Shown: positions 7,512 to 16,604, numbered from the stretch's first letter. The stretch: DNA of 64,000 nucleotides from Brucella pseudintermedia (GCF_008932435.1 NZ_WBWE01000003.1:303055-367054), one strand, 5' to 3'. Translations and numbers: made by a program. The notes: generated by a model not told the origin, from the letters alone.

Positions 7512-8630
7512 TTAGAACGAGCGCTGGAAACGGATCTTGCCCTGCCAGGCGTCCTTGCCGTCCATGCTCGTGTTCTTGTCCTGCCACTTGGTGTAGGAAA
7601 CTTCAGGCGTGATGGTGAAGCCAGGAACGAGCTGATAGGCGACGTTGGCGGTTGCGGCGAAGGTTTCGCTGTCGTCGTAAGCGGCCTGTACGTTGAAGGT
7701 CGCCTTGCTGGTCGCCTTGAACGCTGCGCCGCCCCAGACTGCCCAGTCACCGCCCCACGTGCCGTAGAACGAGTCGACGATACGGACGCGATAGCCACCC
7801 GACGTACCGTAATGATCGTCGTTGGACTTGTAGGCGCCTTGCAGCCAGACCGAGAACTGATCCGTGATGTTGACATCGCCGCGGACCTTTCCGGCCCATT
7901 CCTCATTGCGGGCATCATAGGCTACGACGCCGGCGATCTTGCCCCAGCTCTGCTCGTATTTGAGACCGCCAACCACATGCGGCATGTAGTCCTTGATGGT
8001 GACATCAACGTTGGAATCGGAGTTGCCGCCTTCTTCGAACGAAACGATGGCCGAGAAGCCGTTTCCGCCCTTGAAGGTATAGCTGATGAGGTTGGTACGA
8101 TAACCGCCAGCGAGGATCACGTCGTCGCTGATGACGTTGCCGAGATAACCGGTAAAGGTAACGAAGGCCGATTCATCGAGACCGACGCGCAGGCCGCCAA
8201 GCTGGATATAGGCATAACGCAGCGATGTGCTGGTGGAACCGCCATTATAATTGTCGGCCTTGCCATTGCCGTCGCCCGTCCAGTCGTAGCGCAGTTCGCT
8301 GTAGGTCTTGAGCGTGCCGAGATCCGTTTCGGAAGCGGTGGAGAAACGCAGGCTGACGCGGGCCAGCTTGTTCCAGGTGTCACGCTCCAGCTGTGCCGGG
8401 GTGCGGGCATAGTTGTTGTCGCCGCCGCTTGCATCATAGCGAACGTAGCCATGAATGCGCAGGCAGGTTTCCGTTCCCGGAATGTAGAAATAGCCAGCGC
8501 CATATGCATCGCATACGCGGACATATTCGACTGCTTCGGGTTCAGGCGCCACGATTGCATCGGCTGCCTGCGCGCCGGAAATCGCTACGAGCGATGCAGC
8601 TGAACCAAGAAGTATTTTTCTGATAGTCAT
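7512..8630 (-). CDS. omp2: Omp2-type trimeric porin
   Basis: A 372-residue outer membrane porin. The start chosen ([13 protein letters not shown]) begins a classical signal peptide cleaved near SGAQA-AD; an in-frame ATG 15 bases upstream would add METHF. The mature N-terminus [20 protein letters not shown] with two cysteines (VCDAYG and ETCLR) is characteristic of Brucella and Rhizobiales Omp2/RopA porins. The rest is alternating beta strands ending in an aromatic C-terminus, KIRFQRSF, recognised for BAM-dependent insertion. It forms a general diffusion channel for small solutes. Classical Brucella carry two copies, omp2a and omp2b; only one is seen here. The upstream region is long and AT-rich. 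Confidence 0.95.
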   Translation of the reverse strand: MTIRKILLGSAASLVAISGAQAADAIVAPEPEAVEYVRVCDAYGAGYFYIPGTETCLRIHGYVRYDASGGDNNYARTPAQLERDTWNKLARVSLRFSTASETDLGTLKTYSELRYDWTGDGNGKADNYNGGSTSTSLRYAYIQLGGLRVGLDESAFVTFTGYLGNVISDDVILAGGYRTNLISYTFKGGNGFSAIVSFEEGGNSDSNVDVTIKDYMPHVVGGLKYEQSWGKIAGVVAYDARNEEWAGKVRGDVNITDQFSVWLQGAYKSNDDHYGTSGGYRVRIVDSFYGTWGGDWAVWGGAAFKATSKATFNVQAAYDDSETFAATANVAYQLVPGFTITPEVSYTKWQDKNTSMDGKDAWQGKIRFQRSF

Positions 8631-9107
8631 AAAATGCGTCTCCAATGGAAGGGTTAGACGCCACCGCTATATTTATTCACCATAATTTGATCAATGTTTA
8701 TTCGATGTAAGTTTTGTGAATTATTTATATGTGATATAAAAACTACTTCATATAACTTTATATATACTTCATTTAATCGACGATCGGCAAAAAAATGCTC
8801 TTCATCGTCGCAACATACGACGAATCCACCATTCCAGCGATTTTGTTAGTCTGCCCCTTAATGCCCGTCCGATCCGCTCGAGAAGCGGTCGCCCTCGCCT
8901 AACCGGCGACGATGAAGGTTTTATAACAGCATGAAGAAATATACGTCGTAACCCGATAATGACCGCTGTTGCGTCTCGGGCGCAAAAGCCGCGACCTGTC
9001 AATTCAACTGTCAAAAATGTTGATTCGTCATTGCGGACCTGACGAAGTGATTTTCCTCGGTCATTGTGTCGTCTCATAAAGAAAATAAACGTCGCAGGGG
9101 TGAAGCA
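8631..9107. promoter_or_regulatory. long AT-rich porin upstream region
   Basis: About 130 bases from 8660 to 8790 are much richer in A and T than their surroundings. Two copies of ACTTCAT start at 8745 and 8766, exactly 21 bp (two helical turns) apart, around CTTTATATAT. Such phased direct repeats are typical of response-regulator sites. The porin promoter probably lies here, but I cannot pick a single -35/-10 pair with confidence. From 8800 to 9107 nothing clear is seen; a minus-strand open frame at 8802-9077 looks like chance. Confidence 0.5.
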
Positions 9108-9197
9108 GTGGTTCTATTCTCTATTGTCATAGGCGTTCTGACATCAGCGGCGGTGATCGCCGCGTGCATTATGCTTTGGAGATATGAACGTTCCTGA
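9108..9197 (+). CDS. possible 29-residue membrane peptide
   Basis: A GTG start at 9108, five bases after GCAGGGG, opens a 29-codon frame that is almost wholly a hydrophobic helix (LFSIVIGVLTSAAVIAACIM) ending LWRYERS. The good ribosome binding site and membrane-helix composition are the only support. No family is recognised. Confidence 0.35.
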   Translation: MVLFSIVIGVLTSAAVIAACIMLWRYERS

Positions 9198-9360
9198 GAC
9201 CGATGAAAGTTTGACGCGCTGCCGCCGCCTTCGACAGAAAACTCACATAAGCGATGGCACCATTAACCAGTGGCTTCTAGAACTCGCAATCGATCAAGCT
9301 GGAATTCGGCTTCTTTGCGCGCTCGCGGCAGGTGCGGCGAGCCGGATCATTCGGCGTTGA
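9184..9360 (+). CDS. possible 58-residue protein overlapping the small peptide gene
   Basis: The frame from the ATG at 9184 overlaps the preceding 29-codon frame by 14 bases and ends just before the tRNA-Val gene. It encodes a mixed sequence with a possible helix (GIRLLCALAAGAASRII). No homologue is recognised and it may be chance. Confidence 0.2.
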   Translation: MNVPETDESLTRCRRLRQKTHISDGTINQWLLELAIDQAGIRLLCALAAGAASRIIRR

Positions 9361-9368
9361 AGTAGGAA

Positions 9369-9443
9369 TGGTGGGCGTGACAGGGATTGAACCTGTGACC
9401 CTTCGCGTGTGAAGCGAATGCTCTCCCGCTGAGCTACACGCCC
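9369..9443 (-). tRNA. tRNA-Val (anticodon CAC)
   Basis: On the reverse strand acceptor GGGCGTG pairs with CACGCCC, the anticodon stem-loop TTCGC-TTCACAC-GCGAA gives CAC (reads GUG), the T arm is GGTTCAATCC, and CCA is encoded (complement of 9369-9371). Confidence 0.95.
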
Positions 9444-9560
9444 GATGAGCAGCGCTCAATCAAGGTGGTGCGGATATACTGGCCTTGGGCTGCATAAGTC
9501 AAGCATCTTGCGCGCCACTTCCCAAAGAGATTTTATCTCCTGTCTGTCTGCCCCATCAAC

Positions 9561-9598
9561 AAAGAAAAACGGCAACCATCCAGCGATGATTGCCGTTC
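9561..9598 (-). terminator. terminator of the L,D-transpeptidase gene
   Basis: On the minus strand AACGGCAA and TTGCCGTT (9590-9597 and 9568-9575) form a stem followed by TTTCTTTG, 23 bases after the stop codon. Confidence 0.8.
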
Positions 9599-9620
9599 TG
9601 TTTTCATATGGCAACGGATT

Positions 9621-11633
9621 TCAGAGCGCCGCCAGACGCGAATCCGCAGTCTTGTCGAATGCCTTCTGCAAGCCGGAATCACGGTCGTAGACATCCCCAT
9701 AGTAGCGAATCTGTCCGTTCGCATCCGGCCATGCGGTGAAATAGGAGATATAGACCGGAACCGGCTCCTTCACCTTGATCCCGCGCTCGTTCTTGCCGAA
9801 GTATTTTTCAAGGTCGGCCACCGATGTTCCCATGACCGCAGCCGCCATGTCACGCGGGCGTTCCAGACGGATACAGCCGTGGCTGAGCGCCCGCATGTCG
9901 CGGCTGAAATAGGATTTGGCTGGCGTGTCGTGCATGTAGATATCATGCGCATTGGGAAACAGAATCTTGAGTTCGCCCAGCGCATTGTCGAGGCTCGGTT
10001 TCTGGCGAATGCCGACATGGGCCTTGCCTGCGGCAACCGCGCTCCAGTTGACGGCGCTGGCCGAAACCTTCTTGCCGTCCGCATAAACCTCATAGCCGTT
10101 GCGGTCGAGATAGCTCGTGTCCCGTATGACCTTCGGCAGCATCTCGTTCAGGATGATCGAGCGCGGCACACCCCATGACGGGTTGAAAACGACCGTCTGC
10201 ACCTTGTTGTAGAAGAAATAGGTCTGGTGGCTCGGAGAGCCGATGACCACATTCATGGCCAGCTTTTCTTTTCCATCCTCGAAATATTCCGCACGGTAAG
10301 CCGGCTGATTGACCATCACGTAGCGCGTGCCGAAATCATGCGGGAGCCAGCGCAGGCGTTCCATGGAATAAAGGATACGGTCGCGCTTGATGGAGGACTG
10401 CTCGCCCTGAAGGGCAGAAAGCGTATTGCGGCCAATGACGCCATCCGGCGTGCTGCCGGAAAGCTTCTGGTAGTCCTTGATGGCCGCAACCAGCTCCGGA
10501 TCGTAAACGTCGCCGTTTGCATGTGCGTCCAGCACCTGCCTGTGCTCTGCCAGATAGCTGGCGGGCGCATGTCTTGAGATCAGGGCAACGACCTTGCTGA
10601 GCTGATCGTTCCTGTCTCCCGGCTTGATGACGCCGTTGAGGGAGATGCGGATCGGTTCGGCCGTTGGCGGCTCGGTATTCGCCAGTTCGCGCTTCAAGGC
10701 TGCATATTGCGCATTATCCGGCTGGAAGCCATGCAGATAGGCAGCCGGATCGCTTTCCGACGCCAGTTTCTCAAGAACCGCTTTCGGATCGACGCGATTG
10801 CGCGGCAAATCGTGGAAACCGCTCAGCCGGTCCGCGATGACACGCCCCTCGCCTGCGTCAATGGCGTAACGCAGCGCGCGCGCCGACATGCGGATTTCAA
10901 ATTCTGCAAGTTTCTGCTGGCGCTCGGCTTGGGCGGCAGCATCGAAAGCGTCAGCCGGAATCGTGACCGCATATTCGTCGGGATTGAGCCCGTCTTCATC
11001 GGCACGGGCAAAGAAAGCCGCGACGTCCTTGGCGCGGTCCAGCACCTTGTCGTCAGCCGACCACATGAAGCTGCGCTTGCTGGAATAATAGTCGACAATA
11101 GCCTGTGCTATCTCTTTTTCGGCCTTGACGTTGACGGACTTCAGATAGTCCATCGCCGCATCGAATGCACGCTGTCCGGCAGTCTCCTCACGGACCTTTG
11201 GACGGATGGGCGACATGCCGGATGTCGGCGGATCAACGGTGGCAGGCCCGGTTGCGGCTGTGACGCCCATGTCGAGCGCACTGAAATCGACATTGACCAG
11301 GGCGTCGGGCTTATAATCGTAAATCTGCGGTCCCTTCACCGTCACGCGCTGCGCTGGCGGAACGCTGCGTGCGGCGGTATTCGGCGTGGACGGACGCGGA
11401 GCCGCAACGGCTTTCGGTGCTGCTGCCTTTGGAAGCTCCGGCTGGGGAGCCGCCTGTGGCACCTGCTGCTGGCGACGCTGCTGAAAAAGCTCCAATAACG
11501 AATTTGCGGCCTGCGCCTGCGCTGAGGGAAGCAATACCGAAGCTGCCAGAGCCAGCGCGGCTGCGCGGCGGATGGCTGGTCCGCACCCAGTGCCGCTCTT
11601 CTCATCTGTCTGCGAGTGTCTGGGAAAGTGCAT
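9621..11633 (-). CDS. L,D-transpeptidase, YcbB/LdtD type
   Basis: A 670-residue periplasmic enzyme. A signal peptide (about residues 22-43, ending AQA) is followed by a Pro/Ala-rich stretch with several PKAAAPKAV-like pieces, a scaffold domain typical of YcbB, a peptidoglycan-binding motif (KDYQKLSGSTPDGVIGRNTL) and a YkuD catalytic domain with the motif SHGCIRLERP, where Cys at about 587 is the nucleophile and His 585 its partner. It makes 3-3 cross-links in peptidoglycan or attaches lipoproteins; in Rhizobiales L,D-transpeptidases dominate cross-linking at growing poles and some fix outer membrane proteins to the wall. It is monocistronic with its own terminator. Confidence 0.93.
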   Translation of the reverse strand: MHFPRHSQTDEKSGTGCGPAIRRAAALALAASVLLPSAQAQAANSLLELFQQRRQQQVPQAAPQPELPKAAAPKAVAAPRPSTPNTAARSVPPAQRVTVKGPQIYDYKPDALVNVDFSALDMGVTAATGPATVDPPTSGMSPIRPKVREETAGQRAFDAAMDYLKSVNVKAEKEIAQAIVDYYSSKRSFMWSADDKVLDRAKDVAAFFARADEDGLNPDEYAVTIPADAFDAAAQAERQQKLAEFEIRMSARALRYAIDAGEGRVIADRLSGFHDLPRNRVDPKAVLEKLASESDPAAYLHGFQPDNAQYAALKRELANTEPPTAEPIRISLNGVIKPGDRNDQLSKVVALISRHAPASYLAEHRQVLDAHANGDVYDPELVAAIKDYQKLSGSTPDGVIGRNTLSALQGEQSSIKRDRILYSMERLRWLPHDFGTRYVMVNQPAYRAEYFEDGKEKLAMNVVIGSPSHQTYFFYNKVQTVVFNPSWGVPRSIILNEMLPKVIRDTSYLDRNGYEVYADGKKVSASAVNWSAVAAGKAHVGIRQKPSLDNALGELKILFPNAHDIYMHDTPAKSYFSRDMRALSHGCIRLERPRDMAAAVMGTSVADLEKYFGKNERGIKVKEPVPVYISYFTAWPDANGQIRYYGDVYDRDSGLQKAFDKTADSRLAAL

Positions 11634-11973
11634 TTCAAACCGCCCAAATTGATGCGTTCGCTAAACAAGCGAATCCGTCCGAATCTCGCAGTTAGAATTT
11701 ACCAATCTCGTATAGAAACTTTTAACGCTAATGTTTCCGGAAGCAATTAAGCGGTCTGCATTGATCACAATTGTTTGAGGCAACTTCCTGGGAGGCTGGC
11801 CCGGAATGCCCCCGGTGAACAAATTGACGCAGTGGCATCCATCCCGCATCGCGCTACAAGCCCGTCAGACTTTGGTTCCGAAGCTCCCTTCGGGGCTTCG
11901 ATCAACATATCGCGCGAGCCGGAATTACGACCATCTCCGGCTGGTGCAGCTGGCAAGCAAGCGAGGTACCGCG
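11634..11973 (+). promoter_or_regulatory. divergent region between ldt and fumarase, with leader hairpin
   Basis: A GC-rich stem-loop, CGAAGCTCC-CTTC-GGGGCTTCG (11879-11900, nine pairs with one G-U), lies about 75 bases before the fumarase start. No poly-T follows, so it is not a simple terminator. The left part (11690-11770) is AT-rich and probably contains promoters for both genes. No gene is seen. Confidence 0.45.
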
Positions 11974-13593
11974 ATGGCAGAAGCAAGCGCCGCCGATCTT
12001 TTTCCTCTTGGTGAAGACGACACCCCTTACCGCAAGCTGACTTCGGATCATGTTTCTGTCGATACGTTCAAGGGACAGGAAATACTGACGGTCGATCCGG
12101 AAGGGCTTCGCCTGCTTTCGGAAGCGGCTTTTGCCGACATCAACCATCTGCTGCGCCCCGGCCATCTTCAGCAGCTTGCCAAAATTCTCGAAGACCCCGA
12201 AGCGACCGATAACGACCGTTTTGTTGCCTACGATCTTCTGAAGAACGCAAATATCGCCGCTGGCGGCGTACTGCCCATGTGTCAGGATACCGGCACGGCC
12301 ATCATCATGGGCAAGAAAGGCCGTCGCGTCTGGACCGAAGGCGGTGATGCCGACGCGCTGGGCGCGGGCGTTCTCGATGCCTACAACAAGAAGAACCTGC
12401 GTTATTCGCAGCTCGCCCCTCTGTCGATGTTCGAGGAAAAGAACACCAAGAACAATCTGCCCGCGCAGATCGACATTTATGAAGAAGGCGAAGACGCCTA
12501 CAAATTCCTTTTCGTCGCCAAGGGCGGCGGTTCGGCAAACAAGACGTTTCTTTATCAGGGAACGCCATCACTGCTGACGCACGACCGCATGATCGACTTC
12601 CTCAAGGACAAGATCCTGAGCCTCGGCACAGCCGCCTGCCCGCCTTACCATCTGGCGATTGTTATCGGCGGCACTTCTGCCGAGATGAACCTGAAGACGG
12701 TCAAGCTTGCCTCGACGCGCTATCTGGACAGCCTGCCGACCAAGGGTTCGGAAACCGGCCACGCCTTCCGCGACCTCGAAATGGAAGCTGAAATCCATAA
12801 GCTGACGCAATCGCTCGGCGTCGGTGCGCAGTTCGGCGGCAAATATTTCTGCCATGACGTGCGCGTCATTCGCCTGCCGCGCCACGGTGCTTCGCTGCCG
12901 ATCGGCATCGGCGTTTCCTGCTCTGCGGACCGTCAGGCCAAGGGCAAGATCACCAAGGACGGCATCTTTCTGGAAAAGCTGGAAACCAATCCGGCCAAGT
13001 ACATGCCGGACATTGACGAGGAAAAACTGTCGTCGCATGTGGTCAAGATCGACCTCAACCAGCCGATGCAGGACATCCTCAAGGAATTGTCGAAGCACCC
13101 GGTCAAGACGCGCCTGTCGCTCACCGGCCCAATCATCGTGGCGCGCGATCTGGCGCATGCCAAGATTCGCGAGCGGCTTGAAAACGGCGAAGCCATGCCG
13201 GATTATTTCAAGAACCACCCGATCTATTATGCAGGCCCGGCGAAGACGCCAGCCGGTTACGCCTCCGGCTCGTTCGGGCCAACCACGGCTGGCCGCATGG
13301 ATTCCTATGTTGACCAGTTCCAGTCCTTCGGCGGTTCGATGGTCATGCTCGCCAAGGGCAACCGTTCGCGCCAGGTGCGTGAGGCCTGCGGCCAGCACGG
13401 CGGCTTCTATCTGGGTTCCATCGGTGGCCCGGCTGCCCGTCTGGCGCAGGATTGCATCAAGAAGGTCGAGGTCGTCGAATATCCGGAACTCGGCATGGAA
13501 GCCATCTGGCGCATCGAAGTGGAAGATTTCCCCGCCTTCATCGTCATTGATGACAAGGGTAATGATTTCTTCAAGGAGCTCAATCTGGGTTAA
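11974..13593 (+). CDS. fumA: class I fumarate hydratase (4Fe-4S)
   Basis: A 539-residue enzyme that interconverts fumarate and malate in the TCA cycle, of the iron-sulfur FumA/FumB type. The N-terminal hydro-lyase domain has [11 protein letters not shown] with the first cluster cysteine, then [12 protein letters not shown] with the second and [18 protein letters not shown] with the third; the C-terminal beta domain ends [13 protein letters not shown]. The ATG at 11974, about nine bases after GCGAGG, gives the usual family length; the frame stays open further upstream without family sequence. The cytoplasmic enzyme is oxygen sensitive through its cluster, so it depends on the Suf system encoded later in the window. 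Confidence 0.95.
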   Translation: MAEASAADLFPLGEDDTPYRKLTSDHVSVDTFKGQEILTVDPEGLRLLSEAAFADINHLLRPGHLQQLAKILEDPEATDNDRFVAYDLLKNANIAAGGVLPMCQDTGTAIIMGKKGRRVWTEGGDADALGAGVLDAYNKKNLRYSQLAPLSMFEEKNTKNNLPAQIDIYEEGEDAYKFLFVAKGGGSANKTFLYQGTPSLLTHDRMIDFLKDKILSLGTAACPPYHLAIVIGGTSAEMNLKTVKLASTRYLDSLPTKGSETGHAFRDLEMEAEIHKLTQSLGVGAQFGGKYFCHDVRVIRLPRHGASLPIGIGVSCSADRQAKGKITKDGIFLEKLETNPAKYMPDIDEEKLSSHVVKIDLNQPMQDILKELSKHPVKTRLSLTGPIIVARDLAHAKIRERLENGEAMPDYFKNHPIYYAGPAKTPAGYASGSFGPTTAGRMDSYVDQFQSFGGSMVMLAKGNRSRQVREACGQHGGFYLGSIGGPAARLAQDCIKKVEVVEYPELGMEAIWRIEVEDFPAFIVIDDKGNDFFKELNLG

Positions 13594-13690
13594 AGTATTT
13601 CCAGCAAAAGTGCGAAGCGGTTTTGCGTAGGATAATGCGACGAAACAAACGCTTAGAGCACAGATTTGATTGAATCAGATCTGTGCTCCA
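13594..13690. repeat. intergenic palindromic repeat, copy 1
   Basis: The core TTTCCAGCAAAAGTGCGAAG, with GCAAAA pairing to TTTTGC, continues to AATGCG and AACAAACGCTTAGAGC. It is followed by a second hairpin, AGCACAGAT/ATCTGTGCT, at 13654-13688. A close relative is at 33160-33290. Repeats of this form are common between genes in Brucella and related genomes. Confidence 0.75.
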
Positions 13691-13699
13691 AGCAAATGA

Positions 13700-13726
13700 A
13701 AGGGCGGCGCGAGCCGCCCTTTTCGT
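13700..13726. terminator. terminator between fumarase and SDR genes
   Basis: The stem GGGCGGC-GCGA-GCCGCCC followed by TTTTCG lies between the two convergent genes, with AAA on the left side, so it could act in both directions. Confidence 0.8.
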
Positions 13727-13727
13727 T

Positions 13728-14474
13728 TCAGGCGTTTGCGCCGCCGTCGACAGTAAGCGAAGCGCCCGACACGAAACGTCCCTCGGGGCTAGCAAGCCAG
13801 GCTACCAGACTTGCAATATCGTCAGGCGAACCGAAGCTGCCGGTAGCGATGCGCTCGCGCTGCTGTTCGGCATGATCCCCACCGGCCGGGTTCATGTCGG
13901 TATCGGTGGAACCGGGGTGAACGACATTGACCGTAATGCCCTTCGGACCGAGATCGCGCGCCAGACCTTTCGTCAGACCGATCAAAGCCGCCTTGCTGGC
14001 CGCATAAAGGCTGATGCCCGGCCACGGCACGCTTTCCGCCAGATTGGAGCCGATGGTGATGACCCGCCCGCCAGCGCCAAGGTGCGGAGCGGCTGCGGAA
14101 ACGGCGGCAAAGACGGCGCGGAAATTCACCGCCATCACATCATCGAAATCGGCAAGCGTGACTTCTTCCAACGGGGCCGCATGCCAGATACCGGCGCTAT
14201 TGACCAATATATCCAGACGACCGAATTCCTTGACCGTTGCTTCGATGGCTGCAGCAATCTGGCTGGCGTCGCGGTTATCAGCCTTCAATGCCAGCCCCTT
14301 GCCGCCATTGGCCACGATTTCTGAAACCACGGCATCGGCTTTTTCCTTGCCATTCACATAAGTGATGACGACTGCCGCGCCATCTTTTGCGAGCCTGCGC
14401 GCAATCGCAGCGCCTATGCCGCGGCTTCCACCGGTGACGAAGGCAACCTTTCCGTTCAGAGCTTCTGCTGGCAT
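13728..14474 (-). CDS. short-chain dehydrogenase/reductase
   Basis: A 248-residue Rossmann-fold oxidoreductase with the NAD(P)-binding motif TGGSRGIG at residues 14-21, NSAGIW, and the catalytic Tyr-x-x-x-Lys in SLYAASKAAL; a glycine-rich C-terminus SGASLTVDGGANA is typical of FabG-like enzymes. The ATG at 14474 is preceded by AGAAAGG; a longer frame from 14504 would include the palindromic operator and is unlikely. It is divergent from a TetR regulator that probably represses it. Substrate unknown; regulator-linked SDRs of this kind often handle quinones or aldehydes. Confidence 0.9.
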   Translation of the reverse strand: MPAEALNGKVAFVTGGSRGIGAAIARRLAKDGAAVVITYVNGKEKADAVVSEIVANGGKGLALKADNRDASQIAAAIEATVKEFGRLDILVNSAGIWHAAPLEEVTLADFDDVMAVNFRAVFAAVSAAAPHLGAGGRVITIGSNLAESVPWPGISLYAASKAALIGLTKGLARDLGPKGITVNVVHPGSTDTDMNPAGGDHAEQQRERIATGSFGSPDDIASLVAWLASPEGRFVSGASLTVDGGANA

Positions 14475-14487
14475 GCCATTTCCTTTC

Positions 14488-14503
14488 TGTATCGATTGAT
14501 ACA
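14488..14503. promoter_or_regulatory. palindrome, likely TetR operator
   Basis: TGTATCGATTGATACA has perfect six-base arms around GATT. It lies between the divergent SDR and TetR genes, right before the SDR ribosome binding site. A related half-palindrome, TATTGATCGATACA, at 14546-14559, precedes the TetR start, so one repressor could control both. Confidence 0.65.
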
Positions 14504-14572
14504 TAATTGCTGACAGGCTTGCGCGGAACCGTCAAGCGATTTATTTATTGATCGATACAGAAAGGTTCAGAC

Positions 14573-15184
14573 GTGGCAGAAAAAGGACGTCCCCGCAGCT
14601 TTGACCGTGAAACAGCGCTTCGGGCTGCGATGTTCGTATTTTGGGAAAAAGGTTTCGACGGCGCATCGCTGGCCGATCTGACGACGGCCATGGGCATCAA
14701 CGCTCCCAGCCTCTATGCTGCATTCAAAAGCAAGGAAGAGCTATATCTGGAAGCCCTTGCGCTTTATGCGGGAGAAATCGGCGTTGAAATCTGGTCTAGC
14801 CTTGATGAAACGCCGAATGTCCGCACGGCTTTCGAGCGTTTCCTGTTCGCAACGATAGATGCCTATTGCCAGGAAACCGTGCCACGGGGCTGCATGATCA
14901 CGCTGGACGCGCTGCATCGAACGCACTCAAGCGACAAGGTTTGCACCGTGCTGCGCAGCCGCCGCCAGTCCAATATTGAGACCCTGAAGAAGCGGCTGGA
15001 TCGCGGTGTTCGCGACGGAGATATTCCGGTCTCCGTCAATTGCGAGGCGGTCGCAACCTTTTACGCGACGGTCCAGAACGGCATGTCTATTCTCGCGCGC
15101 GATGGCGGAACGCGCCAAGACCTTACCGCAACAGCGATGGGCGCCATGGCTGCATGGGAGAAACTGGTTTTCTCCGAAGCATAA
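14573..15184 (+). CDS. TetR family transcriptional regulator
   Basis: A 203-residue repressor from a GTG start with AAAGG ten bases upstream. The helix-turn-helix (about residues 25-50) reads GFDGASLADLTTAMGINAPSL, followed by YAAFKSKEELYLEAL, a close match to the AcrR/TetR pattern. The C-terminal half is an effector-binding helical domain of the TetR_C type. Its gene is divergent from the SDR gene with palindromes before both, so auto-repression and control of the SDR are likely. The inducer is unknown. Confidence 0.92.
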   Translation: MAEKGRPRSFDRETALRAAMFVFWEKGFDGASLADLTTAMGINAPSLYAAFKSKEELYLEALALYAGEIGVEIWSSLDETPNVRTAFERFLFATIDAYCQETVPRGCMITLDALHRTHSSDKVCTVLRSRRQSNIETLKKRLDRGVRDGDIPVSVNCEAVATFYATVQNGMSILARDGGTRQDLTATAMGAMAAWEKLVFSEA

Positions 15185-16090
15185 TCAGGCAACCAGCCTC
15201 AATCTCGGGCTGTCATCGAGATATTCCGCCACCAATGATGCCACCTCGCCACTTGCAATGATGCGGCGATGCCCAAGGCCATCGGCCCAATGCACCGTGA
15301 CATGAGCGCCCGCCTTGCCAGCCGCTTCCGCGCAAATAGCAGGAACCTCCTTATCGTCATGTGCATGGATGACAAGTGTCGGTATCGTCATGCGGCGCAG
15401 GAGCACATCGGTATCGAAGTCCGTAATCGGGCGCGCTGCGATATGCCGGACCTGTTCCTTCATGGCGTTGCGCGCGTCACGGCCCAGCCTTAACACTTTG
15501 CTGAAACCGTCAAAAACACCCGCCATCGAGTGCGGGGAAGCAATCGTCACCAGCTTTGCCGGGCGGTGTGACCGGTAGCAACCAACGGAACCCGCAGCCG
15601 CATTGATAACGACCGCGCCGCCGAAAGAATGGCCGATCATCGCGTCGAACGGGCCATATTGACGCCACGCCACATCGACGGCTGCGATTGCCTGGATCAT
15701 GTTAAGCGTGTGCCCCGCCGATGCGCCATGTCCCGGCAAGTCGATGGCGACGACCCGCTCGCCCCGTGCGACAAGCTCGCGAATGATCGTCATCATATCG
15801 GCCGCGCGCGATCCCCATCCGTGGACGACGAGCGACGTTCGCCCCACATGCCCCTTCGGCTCGAACAGATAGGTTGCAACAAGGCCGCGGTCGATGATCA
15901 GATCGAGCCGCTTTGCCTGACCGAGTTCCATGTTCGCTTTATGAAGACGCTCCGCATAGGCCTTGGTCTTCGGCTTGCGGCTCGGCGTTCGACAAAAAAT
16001 CCTGAATGCAGCGCGGCCCGCTTTATCGGCATCAATGCGCCCGAGCACACCCAGGCCGAATCGCGTAACCTGCAAAGAAAACGATGTCAT
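15185..16090 (-). CDS. alpha/beta hydrolase
   Basis: A 301-residue hydrolase with LVVHGWGSRAADM (oxyanion region), the nucleophile elbow MIGHSFGGAV carrying Ser, a later Asp in IHAHDDKEVP and His in GLGHRRI, so the catalytic triad is complete. The substrate is unknown; a leading basic N-terminus lacks a clear signal peptide. Its stop codon directly follows the stop codon of the convergent TetR gene. It is divergent from a MarR regulator, with a palindrome between the two starts, which suggests induction by a small molecule. Confidence 0.88.
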   Translation of the reverse strand: MTSFSLQVTRFGLGVLGRIDADKAGRAAFRIFCRTPSRKPKTKAYAERLHKANMELGQAKRLDLIIDRGLVATYLFEPKGHVGRTSLVVHGWGSRAADMMTIIRELVARGERVVAIDLPGHGASAGHTLNMIQAIAAVDVAWRQYGPFDAMIGHSFGGAVVINAAAGSVGCYRSHRPAKLVTIASPHSMAGVFDGFSKVLRLGRDARNAMKEQVRHIAARPITDFDTDVLLRRMTIPTLVIHAHDDKEVPAICAEAAGKAGAHVTVHWADGLGHRRIIASGEVASLVAEYLDDSPRLRLVA

Positions 16091-16106
16091 GACAGGGCCT
16101 CAATTA

Positions 16107-16122
16107 TGTTCAATCCTGAACA
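16107..16122. promoter_or_regulatory. palindrome, likely MarR operator
   Basis: TGTTCAATCCTGAACA has perfect six-base arms around ATCC and sits in the 47-base gap between the divergent hydrolase and MarR genes. GAATGAACA further right (16136-16144) looks like a half-site overlapping the marR start. Confidence 0.6.
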
Positions 16123-16137
16123 AATAATTGTACAAGA

Positions 16138-16602
16138 ATGAACAAAATGCAAGACGAGACTCAAAAACTGCCGTGGGACAATCCCCGCTTCAAGAACTGG
16201 ATCGCCGTCGCTCGCGCCGGCAAGGCGGTGGAACGCGCCCTCGCCCAGGGACTATCGACGTTCGATCTGAAAATTGCCGACCTCGATGTGCTGATGAATG
16301 TTTATCGCCATCCCGGCGAATCCCAGCACGATCTTGCGCGCCGCATTTTGGTCGGGCGCTCAAACATCACCATGCTGCTGCCGAAGCTCGAAAAACGCGG
16401 CCTGCTGGTGCGCGAGGGCGACCCGGCGGACAAGCGCGTGATGCGCCTGACCCTGACCGCCAAGGGCGAAAGGCTGCTCGGACACGCGCTGACAGTCTAC
16501 ACGGAACTGATTGACCGCGTCATGGCGCAGTCAACAGCCGCGCAATGCAACGCAATGGGCGATGTGATGCGCCGCATCTGCGAAATGCTTGAAAAAGAAT
16601 AG
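16138..16602 (+). CDS. MarR family transcriptional regulator
   Basis: A 154-residue winged-helix protein. The recognition region reads ESQHDLARRILVGRSNITMLL, followed by the wing LVREGDPADKRVMRLTLTAKG, where DPADKR is the family's DxRxxR-like wing motif. No clear Shine-Dalgarno precedes the ATG; an alternative ATG lies three codons in (16147). It is divergent from an alpha/beta hydrolase and probably represses both genes through the palindrome between them. The ligand is unknown, often a phenolic compound in this family. Confidence 0.9.
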   Translation: MNKMQDETQKLPWDNPRFKNWIAVARAGKAVERALAQGLSTFDLKIADLDVLMNVYRHPGESQHDLARRILVGRSNITMLLPKLEKRGLLVREGDPADKRVMRLTLTAKGERLLGHALTVYTELIDRVMAQSTAAQCNAMGDVMRRICEMLEKE

Positions 16603-16604
16603 GC

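Noticed and set aside
8802..9077. Minus-strand frame upstream of the porin
   Set aside because: Arg-rich sequence without family resemblance in a likely regulatory region; chance is more probable.
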